Under the pieces are notes generated by a model. The model searched no databases. It saw only the letters and a list, made by a program, of their open reading frames with translations, and had not been told where the DNA came from. This document shows, piece by piece, positions 1 to 9,772 of a DNA stretch of 64,000 nucleotides. This stretch comes from Anaeroglomus sp964630775 (GTDB lineage: Bacteria > Planctomycetota > Phycisphaerae > Sedimentisphaerales > Anaerohalosphaeraceae), in NCBI GenBank assembly GCA_964630775.1, contig CAZVYY010000024.1:1-64000 (forward strand), in the 5' to 3' direction. A program made the translations under genes and the position numbers. Position 1 is the first letter of the stretch, and the number at the start of each line of letters is the position of its first letter.

Positions 1-113
1 CACTGCTTTATCTAAAACATAGTCTCTTGTCAAGAAAGAAGCTTAGTAGTACAGTTTATATAGAGTTAGTCTCAAGTCTTCACACCGTTTCAAGGGATGG
101 TCTTAAAAAAACA

Positions 114-147
114 GGTTTCCGGACGTCTGAATCGACGCCCGGAAACC
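114..147 (-). terminator. Intrinsic terminator after the first LamG gene
   Basis: A 34-base inverted repeat has arms GGTTTCCGG and CCGGAAACC extended by CGTC/GACG around a short loop. On the minus strand it is followed by a T-rich run (positions 104-113). It lies just past the stop of the LamG gene at 174. It is almost the same sequence as the terminator at 25753-25786. Confidence 0.85.
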
Positions 148-173
148 GTTGTTAGCGATAGAGCAAATCTTAG

Positions 174-2420
174 TTACGGAAGACTGATCTGATAGGCATC
201 TTCCAGCCATTTTCCTGCGAATGCAGAAAAGTCGGTCATATCAATCCTGCAATCGTCATTGACATCCAGAGCCACCATCAGGGCGTCTGCTGCCCAGGCT
301 TCCCGATCGCAGACCCACGGCTGAGTCGTCACAGTTTTGAGATACTCATGGGCGACTTCCTGAGCGCTGAGACCATAGTTCCATATCTTCAGGTCATCGA
401 TCATGCCGTTGAAGTACCCGTCACCTGCGCCCCACATGCTTCTGGCAAGCCAGTTCTGTGTCGTTGGTGCAAAACTGATCGGATCGTTGGTCATACTCGT
501 ATTGACAGCAACCCGTTCGCCGTTGACATACAACCGGGCGGTATTGCCGGTCAGTGTGGCGCTAACGAACGTCCATTGCCCCACCGGAACCGCCTCTGCG
601 GCCGAGGTCACCGATTGTTCGGTGCCGGCAACCTTCACCGCAAATCGCACCGCGTTGTTGACGCTTCCGGGATTCAGACACAGGAAAATGTAGTTGTCCG
701 TGTTGTTGCCGAAATCGAGGATTCGATTCCAGTTGGAACCGCCACTGGAATAGACCCAGGCCGAAATCGTGATGTCCTGATAAGCGGCCACCATACCTTC
801 GTCAATTTGGGCATACTGGGCATCGACGTTGTTCGGATCCGCCGGGTTAGCGCGAGGATTGTTAAACTTCAGCGATGAAGTGCCTGCAAGCCCGGGAACC
901 GTATTGGCTGCCAGTACCGGCACATCCGTTCCGGAGTCATTGCTGGCCATCCGCAGATTAAATCCGTTAACAATATCCGGTGTAATACCATTTGGATTCA
1001 CATCATAGGCCATCGACTCCATCGGATAATGATTCATCAGACGTTTGGTCATCACGCGAGCCGGGCCGGTGTCACGATTGGAGGCCGTGCTGGGCAGGGT
1101 GTTGGTAACGACACAATAGTAGTACCCTTCATCGGCTACTTGAACATCATAAATGGTCAGTTTATCCGTATTCACCCCGGCATAATCAGCGCCGTTAGTC
1201 AGGGCCACGTCGGGATTACCGATCTTGTACCATTGATAGGTATCTGCCGCCGCTCCCACCACGGACACAACAAGATTGCTGCCGGCATCGACCACATTAT
1301 AAGCCGGTGAGGAAGCCGAAACGCTTACGGTTGCCGGAACCATTACAAAGGACCACAGTTCACCCATAATATTGTTTGGATCCCCGGCCGGGTAACCGCC
1401 GGCACCGTTATCCAGTACTTCTTCGATTTTCCAGTAGTACTTAATACCGCGATTCAGACTGAGCGGTCCGTATTCATTGCGAGGATTGGTCAGACTGGGA
1501 TCAGCATTGTGGACCTGATTCACGGAATCATACAAATACACATTGGGATCATTACTGCGAGACAGGTAGATGTTATGGCGAAGAATGTTCGGAAGGACCT
1601 GGGAATCCGAATTCTTGGCCGCGTCCCAGCCGAGCGTTACTTCCGCCTTCGTCAGCGAGGTCGGTGTTCCCACGGAACCATCCGGATTGAGCGGCTCAGC
1701 AGTCGGATTGTGAGGAAGATTTTCTTGTGTGATAATGAGTTTCAGTGCGGCTAATAGAGCCTTTTTGCCTGCTGCCGTGTTGGGCAAATCGACGGGGTTT
1801 CCACTGCCTTGATCCGGAACATTGAACAGCAGCCGTTTGGAACCAAAAACCGCACCCGAGCCGGATTTTTCGCCGGCCTTCCAGTATGCAACAATAATTT
1901 CGCCCGCCGGCGAAGTGGCCAGAATCCGCCCATCCCCGACTGTACCGGTACCCGGTGCAGAAAAGCCCCAGGTGGCGTCATTCCACCAGTCAACCGCACC
2001 GGCACCACCGAATACCGAGGCTCCGGCCTGGGTCACGACTGTTTCGTTTCCGGACAACGTGTGAAACGCGCCAATTGGTCCGGTGTGCCAGCCCCAGCGG
2101 CTGCCGTCCGGACGTGCGACATAGCTGGTAAAGCACACCACAGGAATGGTCAGCGCGTTGAACGTCGCTGTGTTGGTCGCATTGCCATAGGCGCCGCTGG
2201 TCAGCACACGACCGACAATGAAAATATCCGTACCGGCAGGGATATTCGACGGAGTGCTGTAATCCCCAAAAGTAACGTTCGCGCCGAAGTTCTGCACCAG
2301 AAAGTCAATGATGGGCTGATTGCCTGTCTGACTTGTCCCGGACACTGCAATATTCAGGCCTTGACTCGTACCGACGAATACTGCAGCGCATAACGCTGTG
2401 AATAAAATTACTCTTCTCAT
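174..2420 (-). CDS. Exported LamG/Ig-like protein with dockerin-like C-terminus (triad 1)
   Basis: A 748-residue secreted or surface protein of unknown function. Residues 1-21 form a signal peptide. Residues about 22-230 form an N-terminal domain I do not recognise; it is not shared with the two paralogues in this window. Next come an FN3-like segment (about 240-360), an Ig-like domain with the D-E-G-Y-Y-Y-C pattern (about 365-460), a LamG/concanavalin-type lectin fold (about 480-690), and a short C-terminal tag with D-V-N-D-D-C-R-I-D followed by DF..FA..WLED, resembling one dockerin or EF-hand repeat. The start is supported by AGGAGA about 8 bases upstream. It lies 212 bp downstream of a FecR gene that is itself coupled to an ECF sigma gene, so it is a likely target or partner of that pair. 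A glycan-binding role is inferred from LamG; no catalytic motif was seen. Confidence 0.8.
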   Translation of the reverse strand: MRRVILFTALCAAVFVGTSQGLNIAVSGTSQTGNQPIIDFLVQNFGANVTFGDYSTPSNIPAGTDIFIVGRVLTSGAYGNATNTATFNALTIPVVCFTSYVARPDGSRWGWHTGPIGAFHTLSGNETVVTQAGASVFGGAGAVDWWNDATWGFSAPGTGTVGDGRILATSPAGEIIVAYWKAGEKSGSGAVFGSKRLLFNVPDQGSGNPVDLPNTAAGKKALLAALKLIITQENLPHNPTAEPLNPDGSVGTPTSLTKAEVTLGWDAAKNSDSQVLPNILRHNIYLSRSNDPNVYLYDSVNQVHNADPSLTNPRNEYGPLSLNRGIKYYWKIEEVLDNGAGGYPAGDPNNIMGELWSFVMVPATVSVSASSPAYNVVDAGSNLVVSVVGAAADTYQWYKIGNPDVALTNGADYAGVNTDKLTIYDVQVADEGYYYCVVTNTLPSTASNRDTGPARVMTKRLMNHYPMESMAYDVNPNGITPDIVNGFNLRMASNDSGTDVPVLAANTVPGLAGTSSLKFNNPRANPADPNNVDAQYAQIDEGMVAAYQDITISAWVYSSGGSNWNRILDFGNNTDNYIFLCLNPGSVNNAVRFAVKVAGTEQSVTSAAEAVPVGQWTFVSATLTGNTARLYVNGERVAVNTSMTNDPISFAPTTQNWLARSMWGAGDGYFNGMIDDLKIWNYGLSAQEVAHEYLKTVTTQPWVCDREAWAADALMVALDVNDDCRIDMTDFSAFAGKWLEDAYQISLP

Positions 2421-2632
2421 TACTGTTCTCCTAAATAGATTTGGATATTACGACTTTTTACAATTCCATTTCACGCTCTGGCGTCCCTAATACACTCGCC
2501 ATCACATACACTCCGCACATCGCAGTTCTTTTCGTCACCAACCTCCTTTCACTGATTGATCCGGTTTTTGATTTTTATATTTTTTACTGTCATTGCCACA
2601 CCACAGTCACAGTGTCACAATTACATTACGCG

Positions 2633-4306
2633 TCAGTCCATATCCAGGATCAGTTCGGGACTGCAGAAGAAACACCAGTCGTAGGCATTTCCCTGGTTTT
2701 CCCTGCCCGCCTTCCCTTCCGTCACCACCAGTGACAGAAAGCGGTCCTGTTCAGTCAAAGCCACGTCGATGGGGAAATTCCGGGGTGCAGTGATGCCGGT
2801 CTTTGAAAAACGGACCTGTCCGTCCACTAAAATCCAGACATCGAAATAATTCGTAATATCCTTATACGGGACCGGGGCTGCAGCAATCGCCGTAAACCGT
2901 CCCGGCTGCACGCCATCCGGCAACAGGCTGCGAATTGCCTGCAGATCAAAGGTGATCCCGATATTGGCATGCATGAATATGGCCGGATTTTCAGGTGTGC
3001 CATACCGTATATTATTGATCATCAGATCGAAATCGTCATTAATTGTTTTACTGCCATTGATAATCGGAGAGCACCAGTACGCATTGGTATCCGGACATTT
3101 GTCAAACACATGCCCCTGCGAACTGACAACGGCCGGCTCCGGGCTGCCGTCGGGGATAAAAATACCATCGATACCGGGTATTTTAGACACCGGGCAAAAG
3201 GAAGTCCAGGGTTTCTGATTTCTGATCCCATAGCCATTCACATACAAAGTGCTCTCTGAAAGAGTGCCCGTCTCGATTCCGATGCCGTAATCCTGACGTC
3301 CGGTACCCAGCCCATTTCCACCGCCGACCAAATCCGCCAGATTGATTGCAGCCTGTCCCCGCCAGATAAATTTGGAGGCCGAATCGATGGCACGAACAAA
3401 CAGGGATTCATTGCAGTGAATATCGGAGATGGCGCCGGAGATGCCCGAGACCCTCTTGGCCGCCCCCGCCCCCACCTCAACACTGTTTTTTTTGTCCGAC
3501 TGCCCGCCGGCAATCAGCATGGTTTTACCCCGGATGACATGCAGAAAGGTCTCATGGGTCGGGCTGGCATGAACACCAAATTCGGTTCCGAAATCGATGA
3601 CTTTCCCGTTTTGAGTATAGACGGAAAAACCAGTCGCCTCTCTGGGAACAATGGCATATACCTTGCCATACTGAAGTCCGATTCGGTCTTCGGCGAGAAT
3701 CTGGAATTCCGCCGGGGCTTCAATGACGACCCGGGCGTTGGTGTCAAACTGGAGTTCGACCAGCCCTTCACGCAGAATCATCGACTTGCCGTCAGCCAGC
3801 AATCGATCCCCGGTTTGTGACGGGCCGTTCTGGTTTGCCCATTGAGCCGAGATGCTATCGGTCAATGTGGCAACTTCAAGACGTGATGGGGCCGGCACAA
3901 AGTACATGAAACTGACCACAAAGAGGATAGCCGCGGCAATCGCAGCAAATGAAATGACCGTACTGAAGCTGATTTTTCGGGGGATTTTATTATATTCTAA
4001 ATCGATTGGCTGAGCAGGCGATTGATCCGGACCTTCTTTGACGGCTTCAATCGCCGGGGCTGATTTTTCATGCTGCGACATCATCCCCCAGAACTGCTGA
4101 TCGAATAGCTCCTGGCCCGGTTTGTTTTTAAAGTATTCCGAGGAGCGTATCTTGCACAGAATGGACATAAAATCGATATAATGCCCCACCGCCTGCGGAT
4201 GATCGCGAAGCATTTGTTTTAAGGCACAGAACTGCTCGGGCGTACTGTGCCCTTCAATCGCAGCATAAATCAACTCATACAGGCGTTTGAGGTCCAGAGG
4301 ATTCAT
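2633..4306 (-). CDS. FecR-type anti-sigma membrane protein with NPCBM-like C-terminus (triad 1)
   Basis: A 557-residue predicted membrane-spanning regulator of the adjacent sigma factor. A cytoplasmic part of about 110 residues is followed by one transmembrane helix (about 112-137). An extracytoplasmic FecR-type domain follows (about 145-300, with FGTEFGVHA-like residues). The last 150 or so residues (GITFDLQAIRS, then FDVWILVDGQ, then DRFLSLVVTEG and a final W) read like an NPCBM carbohydrate-binding module. The N-terminal segment (PEQFCALKQMLRDHP) resembles the short sigma-binding domains of planctomycete FecR proteins. Its ATG overlaps the sigma stop by one base (TGATG), which indicates translational coupling. 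FecR families transmit an external signal to an ECF sigma factor. Glycan sensing is my inference from the C-terminal region. Confidence 0.82.
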   Translation of the reverse strand: MNPLDLKRLYELIYAAIEGHSTPEQFCALKQMLRDHPQAVGHYIDFMSILCKIRSSEYFKNKPGQELFDQQFWGMMSQHEKSAPAIEAVKEGPDQSPAQPIDLEYNKIPRKISFSTVISFAAIAAAILFVVSFMYFVPAPSRLEVATLTDSISAQWANQNGPSQTGDRLLADGKSMILREGLVELQFDTNARVVIEAPAEFQILAEDRIGLQYGKVYAIVPREATGFSVYTQNGKVIDFGTEFGVHASPTHETFLHVIRGKTMLIAGGQSDKKNSVEVGAGAAKRVSGISGAISDIHCNESLFVRAIDSASKFIWRGQAAINLADLVGGGNGLGTGRQDYGIGIETGTLSESTLYVNGYGIRNQKPWTSFCPVSKIPGIDGIFIPDGSPEPAVVSSQGHVFDKCPDTNAYWCSPIINGSKTINDDFDLMINNIRYGTPENPAIFMHANIGITFDLQAIRSLLPDGVQPGRFTAIAAAPVPYKDITNYFDVWILVDGQVRFSKTGITAPRNFPIDVALTEQDRFLSLVVTEGKAGRENQGNAYDWCFFCSPELILDMD

Positions 4307-4821
4307 CAGGCCAGATCCTCCGACATGAGCGTCCTTTTGATGCAGTTATGCAGCAGGATAAAGATTGTCGGAATTCGCTTATAGAGGGTATGCATGTTTC
4401 GATTTGTTTTCGATGCTATTTCCGGCACGGAAAACCGTTCATAAAATCGCAAACGAATCAAATCCAGATCGGACGGTTCCAGTTTGCTCAGGCATACTGT
4501 TAACGCAGCCAATTGCTCTTCAGAGCGTTTGGATTCATTCTCGTGTGCCGAGGCAAGCGCATCCAGCATCTGGTCATCGAATTGGAATTCCTGTCGTTTC
4601 GTGCGATAATAGTTGGATATGGTCAGCCGGATGATTTTTCGCGCCCAGGCCAAAAAGAAAGTGTCGCGCTGATAGGTATCGAATTTTTCCCACATGATGC
4701 TGGCTGATTTCTGGAGGATATCTTCGGCATCGGAGTAATTGGGAACCAACGTCAGGATGAAATTAAACAACTGATTGTTGTATTTAATAAAGTACCCAAT
4801 ATATTCATCTTTTCTGGACAT
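4306..4821 (-). CDS. ECF sigma-70 factor (triad 1)
   Basis: A 171-residue extracytoplasmic-function sigma factor. Region 2 contains the SDAEDILQKSASIMWEKF pattern of the Rhodopirellula/Verrucomicrobium-type ECF group, then FFLAWARKIIR. Region 4 contains LDLIRLRFYERFSVPEIASKT, a helix-turn-helix that recognises the -35 element. I chose the ATG at 4821 because GAGG sits 7 bases upstream; an in-frame ATG at 4848 would add nine residues (MFLRIRGNS). It is transcribed ahead of, and coupled to, the FecR gene. It probably directs transcription of the LamG gene and perhaps of glycan-degradation genes nearby; targets cannot be read from the sequence. Confidence 0.88.
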   Translation of the reverse strand: MSRKDEYIGYFIKYNNQLFNFILTLVPNYSDAEDILQKSASIMWEKFDTYQRDTFFLAWARKIIRLTISNYYRTKRQEFQFDDQMLDALASAHENESKRSEEQLAALTVCLSKLEPSDLDLIRLRFYERFSVPEIASKTNRNMHTLYKRIPTIFILLHNCIKRTLMSEDLA

Positions 4822-4962
4822 AGAATTGCCTCTAATCCTCAAAAACATCCTTTATAGTCTTATCTATATATGTAATCAAATCTCCTGATTAGTAATAAAT
4901 TTTGTTTTTTACCTGTCATATTTCATACATCTCAGAGAATTATGTCTTCTCTGGAGTGAGTA

Positions 4963-5012
4963 CATATCAAAGGGCATGCCGGAATCTATCCGACATGCCC
5001 TGTCTTGATATG
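4963..5012. other. Long hairpin between xylanase operon end and sigma gene 1
   Basis: Outer arms CATATCAA and TTGATATG enclose AGGGCATGCCGGA paired with TCCGACATGCCCT around a short loop. It lies between the start of the sigma factor gene and the end of the xylanase operon, both on the minus strand. No T-run follows on the minus strand, so it may be a factor-dependent terminator, an RNA 3-prime stabiliser or an operator. The structure is clear; the function is not. Confidence 0.6.
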
Positions 5013-5107
5013 CTTATATGTGGTTGTCACTTCAAATCGACTATGAAAGACCGAATCCTGCCAGCTGAAACACCCAGCAGTCTGTGTCTGATCAGTCCAG
5101 GGGTCGA

Positions 5108-8100
5108 TTACTGGTCATTAGATTTTGCTTTAACGACGGCCTCAAATGCCTTTTTGGGTTGATAGTTTCTGTCAAACAGCAGAGGAGAACCGCCGATCCA
5201 GGATGTTGCATCATAAACACCCCAGAATGTGACGCGGGAAATTTTGTCTCTGTGTTTGATAAATATGCCGAAAAGCTCGGCGTATTTTTGTGCCAGCTTT
5301 TGCTGGGTTTCTTCGCTCTGGGCAGTCGAATCGGAGGTGCTTTGTCTGTTGATCTGGTTCACATCCGCACCCCTGTAACCCCGCGTCTGAGTCTTGATGT
5401 CCAGTTCGGTAACCATGACTTTTACGCCGGTTGCGGCCAGGCTGTTGATGGCATACTCCAGGGACTCTTTGCTTGGATATTCCAGACCGCCATGAAGCTG
5501 AATCCCGACACCATCTATCCGGAGACCTTTGGACTGGAGATGCTTGACAATTGCGACGGCCCCATCACATTTTGCCCTGCTCGTATCCAGATTGTAATCA
5601 TTGTAATACAATTCCATATCCGGGTCGGCCTGATGGGCATATTCAAATGCTTTGGCAATATGATCGAATTTCTGCTCGGGCTTGCCTTCGCCGATAATTC
5701 TGAACCATTGCGTATTTCTCATGGTGCCGTCTTCATTCAGGGCCTCATTGACCACATCCCATCCTTTAATACGGCCTTTATACCGACCCACGACAGTGGA
5801 AATATGGTCTTTCATTCTGGCCAGCAATACATCACGAGTCACAGGTTGTCCGGAATCATCCGTAAATACCCAGCCGGGAACCTGGGCATGCCAAACAAGC
5901 GTATGGCCAATCGGAACCATATTATTTTTCTCGCAGAATTCCATGAAACTGTCTGCCGGGGCCCAATTATACTGACCCGGCTGCGGATGGATAAGCTGCC
6001 ATTTCATGTCATTTTCGGATGTGGCCGAGTTGAACTGCTGGATGGCGATTGCCGCCGCCTGGGGATCCTGGCCCATTACAAGATTTCGATTGTATGCGCC
6101 CCCAATCAGGAAATAATCTTTGTACACGTCCTTTAATGCCGGCAGGTCGGACACTGCCACTGCGGCTGGTTTGTTATCGGGACGTTCCAGAGTCAACAGG
6201 CCCAGTTGATACGGCAATAGCTCATAGCGGTCGCTGCTCTTCGGGTCACGTCCCTGGAAAAGGAATCGCAGGTTTGCGGGGTCAATGGTCGGGGTTTCAT
6301 CATAATTGTCACGAAGCAGCTCGCCATGGCTGATGTCTCTTGTCCAGGGTTCCACACCGTCTTCAAAAGTGACGTTGTTGATCCCGGCAAAGGGTGTCTC
6401 CCAGGAATCGGCACCCGGCAGGGGCTTCCATTCTCCATTGAGATCGTTGGATATCCAGGCACGGTAGTACCGGGCCGGACTCAGGGCCTCGATGATCGTC
6501 AGATAGGTATTGGTCCCTTTGATCTTGTAGGTCATGCTGCCTTCGAACAGGTTGTTGCGATTGTCCTGTATGGCAATCTCAATATCGCCAAATCCGTTGG
6601 GGAAATCTTCAATGCGGGTCCGGCTGCGATAGAAACGCCCGTCATCGCCGGTAAAGAACAGATACGCGTGGGTCTGGTCGCAGATGATGTGATAGTCAAT
6701 CGGGAGCCTCGGGGCGCTGGAGGGCAGCTTCTCGAAGAAATTCTTCGGTGCCGTCCAGGTTTCGGGTTTACTAATGTCATCGGTGGTGCAGTACTGCGGC
6801 TGCTGCGACTGGAACACAAGGTACCACTTTTTGTGCGGGGTAAAATAGAACAGATGCGGTGCACAATGATACCCTTTTAAACCCGGATTGACATCGACAA
6901 AAGTGAGCCTGGCATTGGGGGCTTCGGACCAGTCCTTGAAGTTCAGATAGGCCATGCTCCAGGTTCTGGCCGATGTTGAGTAAACCGTTGCATAGATGTG
7001 CCACAGGTCATTGTAGCGGACAATTGTCGGGTCTTTGATGGATACAATGGTGTGGGTGTCATCCGAGACCGGTTTAATCAGCACGCCGGAGGATTTCCAT
7101 TTGAGGGGCATGGCAAAAGGCGACTTGGGGGCTTCTGCCGGTGCTGCGGCAGGCTGACTTGATGCGGATGCAGCCCGGGCTGCATCCGGACGGAAAAGAT
7201 GCTGGGCAAAATAATACAGGTTATTCCGCCATTCAGTGGCGTCGTGGGCATTGGAATCCACATGCCAGACATGCGGTACATTGTTTTCCTTCAAATAGGC
7301 GTGCACATCCTGACTGATGGAAATCAATCCGTCTTTGTTGCCGCAGGCCAGCCATAACAGTCTCAATTCCCGACGGGCTTTGGCCGGGTCGGGAACAAGC
7401 TGCTGAGCCGGTTTGGTGTTCGGTGCTGAAGAAAATCCGCCCACCCAGGCAAATGTACCCAGATTTCCCAGACCGAAATTCAGGGACTGCCCCCCGCCCA
7501 TGGAAAGTCCTGCCAAAGCCCGGTGTTCACGGTCTGCTAATACAGAATACCGGCTTTCAATGGCGGGAATGACATCATTGAGCAAATCCTGCTCGAATTT
7601 CTCAAAAGCCGGTGCGGTGCTGTAAACATTCCCCTCCGCCCGGTCGTTGGGCTGGGCACGGCCGTTGGGCATGACCACAATCATCGGTTCTGCCTTCTTT
7701 TCGGCCAGCAGGTTGTCGAACAGGATATCCACCGAAGCAAATCGCTGCCATTCGGTCTCATCGCCGCCAATACCGTGTAGCAGGTAAAGAACCGGATATT
7801 TACGGTCGGCTGAGTAGCCTGCGGGGGTATAAACAAGCATCTTGCGTCGGGTGCCGACGGTTTTGGAATCATATTCAACCATTTCCATTTTGCCGCGGGC
7901 AATCCCTTCGCGTTTCTGATTAATATCAGGGGCGGGATCGGGGAATGCCGGCTTATCATCCGGCCCCAACTGGATGGGGCCGCCGAATCGGCGTCCTGCA
8001 CCTCTGCGGGCCTCCGGAGCGGGGGCCGGTTCGGCTGCACCTGCCTGAGCCCCTGCCTGCGGAATGAGTTCAATTGCATTAATCATCGGATTTTCGGTCT

Positions 8101-9700
8101 GGGTGCTAAAGTCTATCCGGAACTGTCCGTTGGTTACTTCCACGGGAATCGTTTCGATATAGGCACGATTGGCACCGCCAGCCCTGGCCCAGATATCAAA
8201 ATCCTTAAACTCTTTTCCCTGCACCTTATAGGAGAAAACGCGCTGGCCGGGGCCAGTGATGCCCTCAAATGTCTCGGCGAAATAGAGCTTCGCGATGTAT
8301 TTGCCGTTGGGAACCTTGCAGGAAAAGGCATCCATGGCGTAATGTTCGCTTAAAAACAGGCCCGAATCCTTCGTTCCGGCAATCACTGTCTCCGGATCGC
8401 GATCGATGGTGGCACCGCCCTCAAACCCCTGGTCCGGCTGCCAGACATTGCCGCTGGAATCCGTGAAGGGGGTGGACTGGCCGGCCTTGATGCGGATGGT
8501 CTGACCGGCAGGCATGGGAGCTGCTGTGCCTGATTCGGTCGGTTTTGCGGCAGATGCAGCCGGAAGAGGCTGGTCCCGGAACAGCAGCGGTGCAAACTGA
8601 TAGAAGCTGCGTCTCCAGGTCAGAAACTCATGAGCCGTATCCGGCGACACATACGCAACATTTGCGATGCCGATCTGATTGAGGGCTTCGTGATTGGCCT
8701 GGATATTACCTGGATTTTCACGGCTGCCGCAACTGCAGAACACAAGCTTGACTTTTTCCCTGAAGCCGGGTGTGGAATTGACATCGTTTGGGTTGATGAT
8801 ACCGCCGCTGAACAGACCGATATGGGAGAACTTGTCCAGATTCTTCAGGGTAATGGTCTTGGTTTCCATACCGCCCATCGACAGGCCGGCCATGGCACGG
8901 TTGGGCTGGTCGGAAAGCGTACGGAAATTGGCATCAATATAAGGAATCAATTCATTGACAAGAACCGTCTGAAATGGCCCGATATCGAAATTTCGCAGGC
9001 CGCCGATGCGGACATCGTTGGTCATGCCGTAGGTCATCACGATTAGGAAGGGTTTGGTCTTGCCATCGGCCAGCAGGTTGTCCATAATCAGATTGACACG
9101 CCCCTGGTTGCTCCAGGCGGTTTCATCTTCGCCCCAGCCGTGCTGCAGGTACAGCACCGGATATCGCCTGGTTAAATCCTTCTCGTAGTCCGGCGGGGTA
9201 TAAACGAACGCCCGGCGTGAGGTGTTGGTGCTTTTGGAGGGGAACAGAATCTGGTGTACATGACCATGGGGGACGTCTTTCAAGGCATAGAAATCCTGGT
9301 CACGAGCAGGAATTTCGATGCCGCTTTCCCACCGCGTGGAACCGTAGAAGTTCAGGGCGCCGGGATCGTTAAAGGTTCCCCCGTCCACCGTCAGATGATA
9401 GTAGTGGAAGCCTTCATCCAGCGGTCCTGCCGTGGTGCCCGTCCAGACGCCGTCATCGGCTTTGGCAAGAGTGGTGCCGCCGCGGCCGCCCAGACCCAGG
9501 CTGACGCTGACACTCTGGGCCTGCGGGGCTACGATGCGAAACCGGGCATAGCCCTGCGAGTTGACCTGCGGATATTCCTGGCCGGGCTGATTCAACGTCG
9601 AGGGTTTGAAATCGTCTTTGATGGCCGGCTGCTCGGCCTGAGCAAAGCACAGGCTTACAGTCATGACCCCTGCCAGCAGCATAATCACTCTGATTTTCAT
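5108..9700 (-). CDS. Five-domain arabinoxylanase: CE1-malectin-CE1-GH62-GH10
   Basis: A 1530-residue exported enzyme (signal peptide about 1-22). In order: an E-set-like domain plus CE1 esterase (25-376; nucleophile Ser274 in GLSMGG, His357); a malectin-like binding domain (400-547); a second CE1 esterase (600-838; Ser733 in GLSMGG, His819); GH62 arabinofuranosidase (865-1172; Asp890 in KDPT, Glu1053 in LFEGS); and GH10 xylanase (1185-1526; acid/base Glu1319 in WDVVNEAL, nucleophile Glu1432 in VTELDI). By family knowledge it would remove feruloyl or acetyl esters and arabinose side chains and cut the xylan backbone within one polypeptide. AAGGAGGT stands just upstream of the ATG. It is the last gene of the seven-gene operon, 72 bp after the GH43-CE1 gene, whose esterase is a close paralogue of its first one. 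All catalytic residues I looked for are present. Exact ester specificity is unknown. Confidence 0.92.
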   Translation of the reverse strand: MKIRVIMLLAGVMTVSLCFAQAEQPAIKDDFKPSTLNQPGQEYPQVNSQGYARFRIVAPQAQSVSVSLGLGGRGGTTLAKADDGVWTGTTAGPLDEGFHYYHLTVDGGTFNDPGALNFYGSTRWESGIEIPARDQDFYALKDVPHGHVHQILFPSKSTNTSRRAFVYTPPDYEKDLTRRYPVLYLQHGWGEDETAWSNQGRVNLIMDNLLADGKTKPFLIVMTYGMTNDVRIGGLRNFDIGPFQTVLVNELIPYIDANFRTLSDQPNRAMAGLSMGGMETKTITLKNLDKFSHIGLFSGGIINPNDVNSTPGFREKVKLVFCSCGSRENPGNIQANHEALNQIGIANVAYVSPDTAHEFLTWRRSFYQFAPLLFRDQPLPAASAAKPTESGTAAPMPAGQTIRIKAGQSTPFTDSSGNVWQPDQGFEGGATIDRDPETVIAGTKDSGLFLSEHYAMDAFSCKVPNGKYIAKLYFAETFEGITGPGQRVFSYKVQGKEFKDFDIWARAGGANRAYIETIPVEVTNGQFRIDFSTQTENPMINAIELIPQAGAQAGAAEPAPAPEARRGAGRRFGGPIQLGPDDKPAFPDPAPDINQKREGIARGKMEMVEYDSKTVGTRRKMLVYTPAGYSADRKYPVLYLLHGIGGDETEWQRFASVDILFDNLLAEKKAEPMIVVMPNGRAQPNDRAEGNVYSTAPAFEKFEQDLLNDVIPAIESRYSVLADREHRALAGLSMGGGQSLNFGLGNLGTFAWVGGFSSAPNTKPAQQLVPDPAKARRELRLLWLACGNKDGLISISQDVHAYLKENNVPHVWHVDSNAHDATEWRNNLYYFAQHLFRPDAARAASASSQPAAAPAEAPKSPFAMPLKWKSSGVLIKPVSDDTHTIVSIKDPTIVRYNDLWHIYATVYSTSARTWSMAYLNFKDWSEAPNARLTFVDVNPGLKGYHCAPHLFYFTPHKKWYLVFQSQQPQYCTTDDISKPETWTAPKNFFEKLPSSAPRLPIDYHIICDQTHAYLFFTGDDGRFYRSRTRIEDFPNGFGDIEIAIQDNRNNLFEGSMTYKIKGTNTYLTIIEALSPARYYRAWISNDLNGEWKPLPGADSWETPFAGINNVTFEDGVEPWTRDISHGELLRDNYDETPTIDPANLRFLFQGRDPKSSDRYELLPYQLGLLTLERPDNKPAAVAVSDLPALKDVYKDYFLIGGAYNRNLVMGQDPQAAAIAIQQFNSATSENDMKWQLIHPQPGQYNWAPADSFMEFCEKNNMVPIGHTLVWHAQVPGWVFTDDSGQPVTRDVLLARMKDHISTVVGRYKGRIKGWDVVNEALNEDGTMRNTQWFRIIGEGKPEQKFDHIAKAFEYAHQADPDMELYYNDYNLDTSRAKCDGAVAIVKHLQSKGLRIDGVGIQLHGGLEYPSKESLEYAINSLAATGVKVMVTELDIKTQTRGYRGADVNQINRQSTSDSTAQSEETQQKLAQKYAELFGIFIKHRDKISRVTFWGVYDATSWIGGSPLLFDRNYQPKKAFEAVVKAKSNDQ

Positions 9701-9772
9701 TTGATGACCTCCTTAATTTGCTAATGATTACTATTCCTTGTTATGTGTATTCGGTTTTACAGGGCCTGTCAG

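Noticed and set aside
5084..6136. 350-codon plus-strand frame opposite GH10
   Set aside because: It overlaps the well-supported xylanase domain in antisense and shows no family resemblance.
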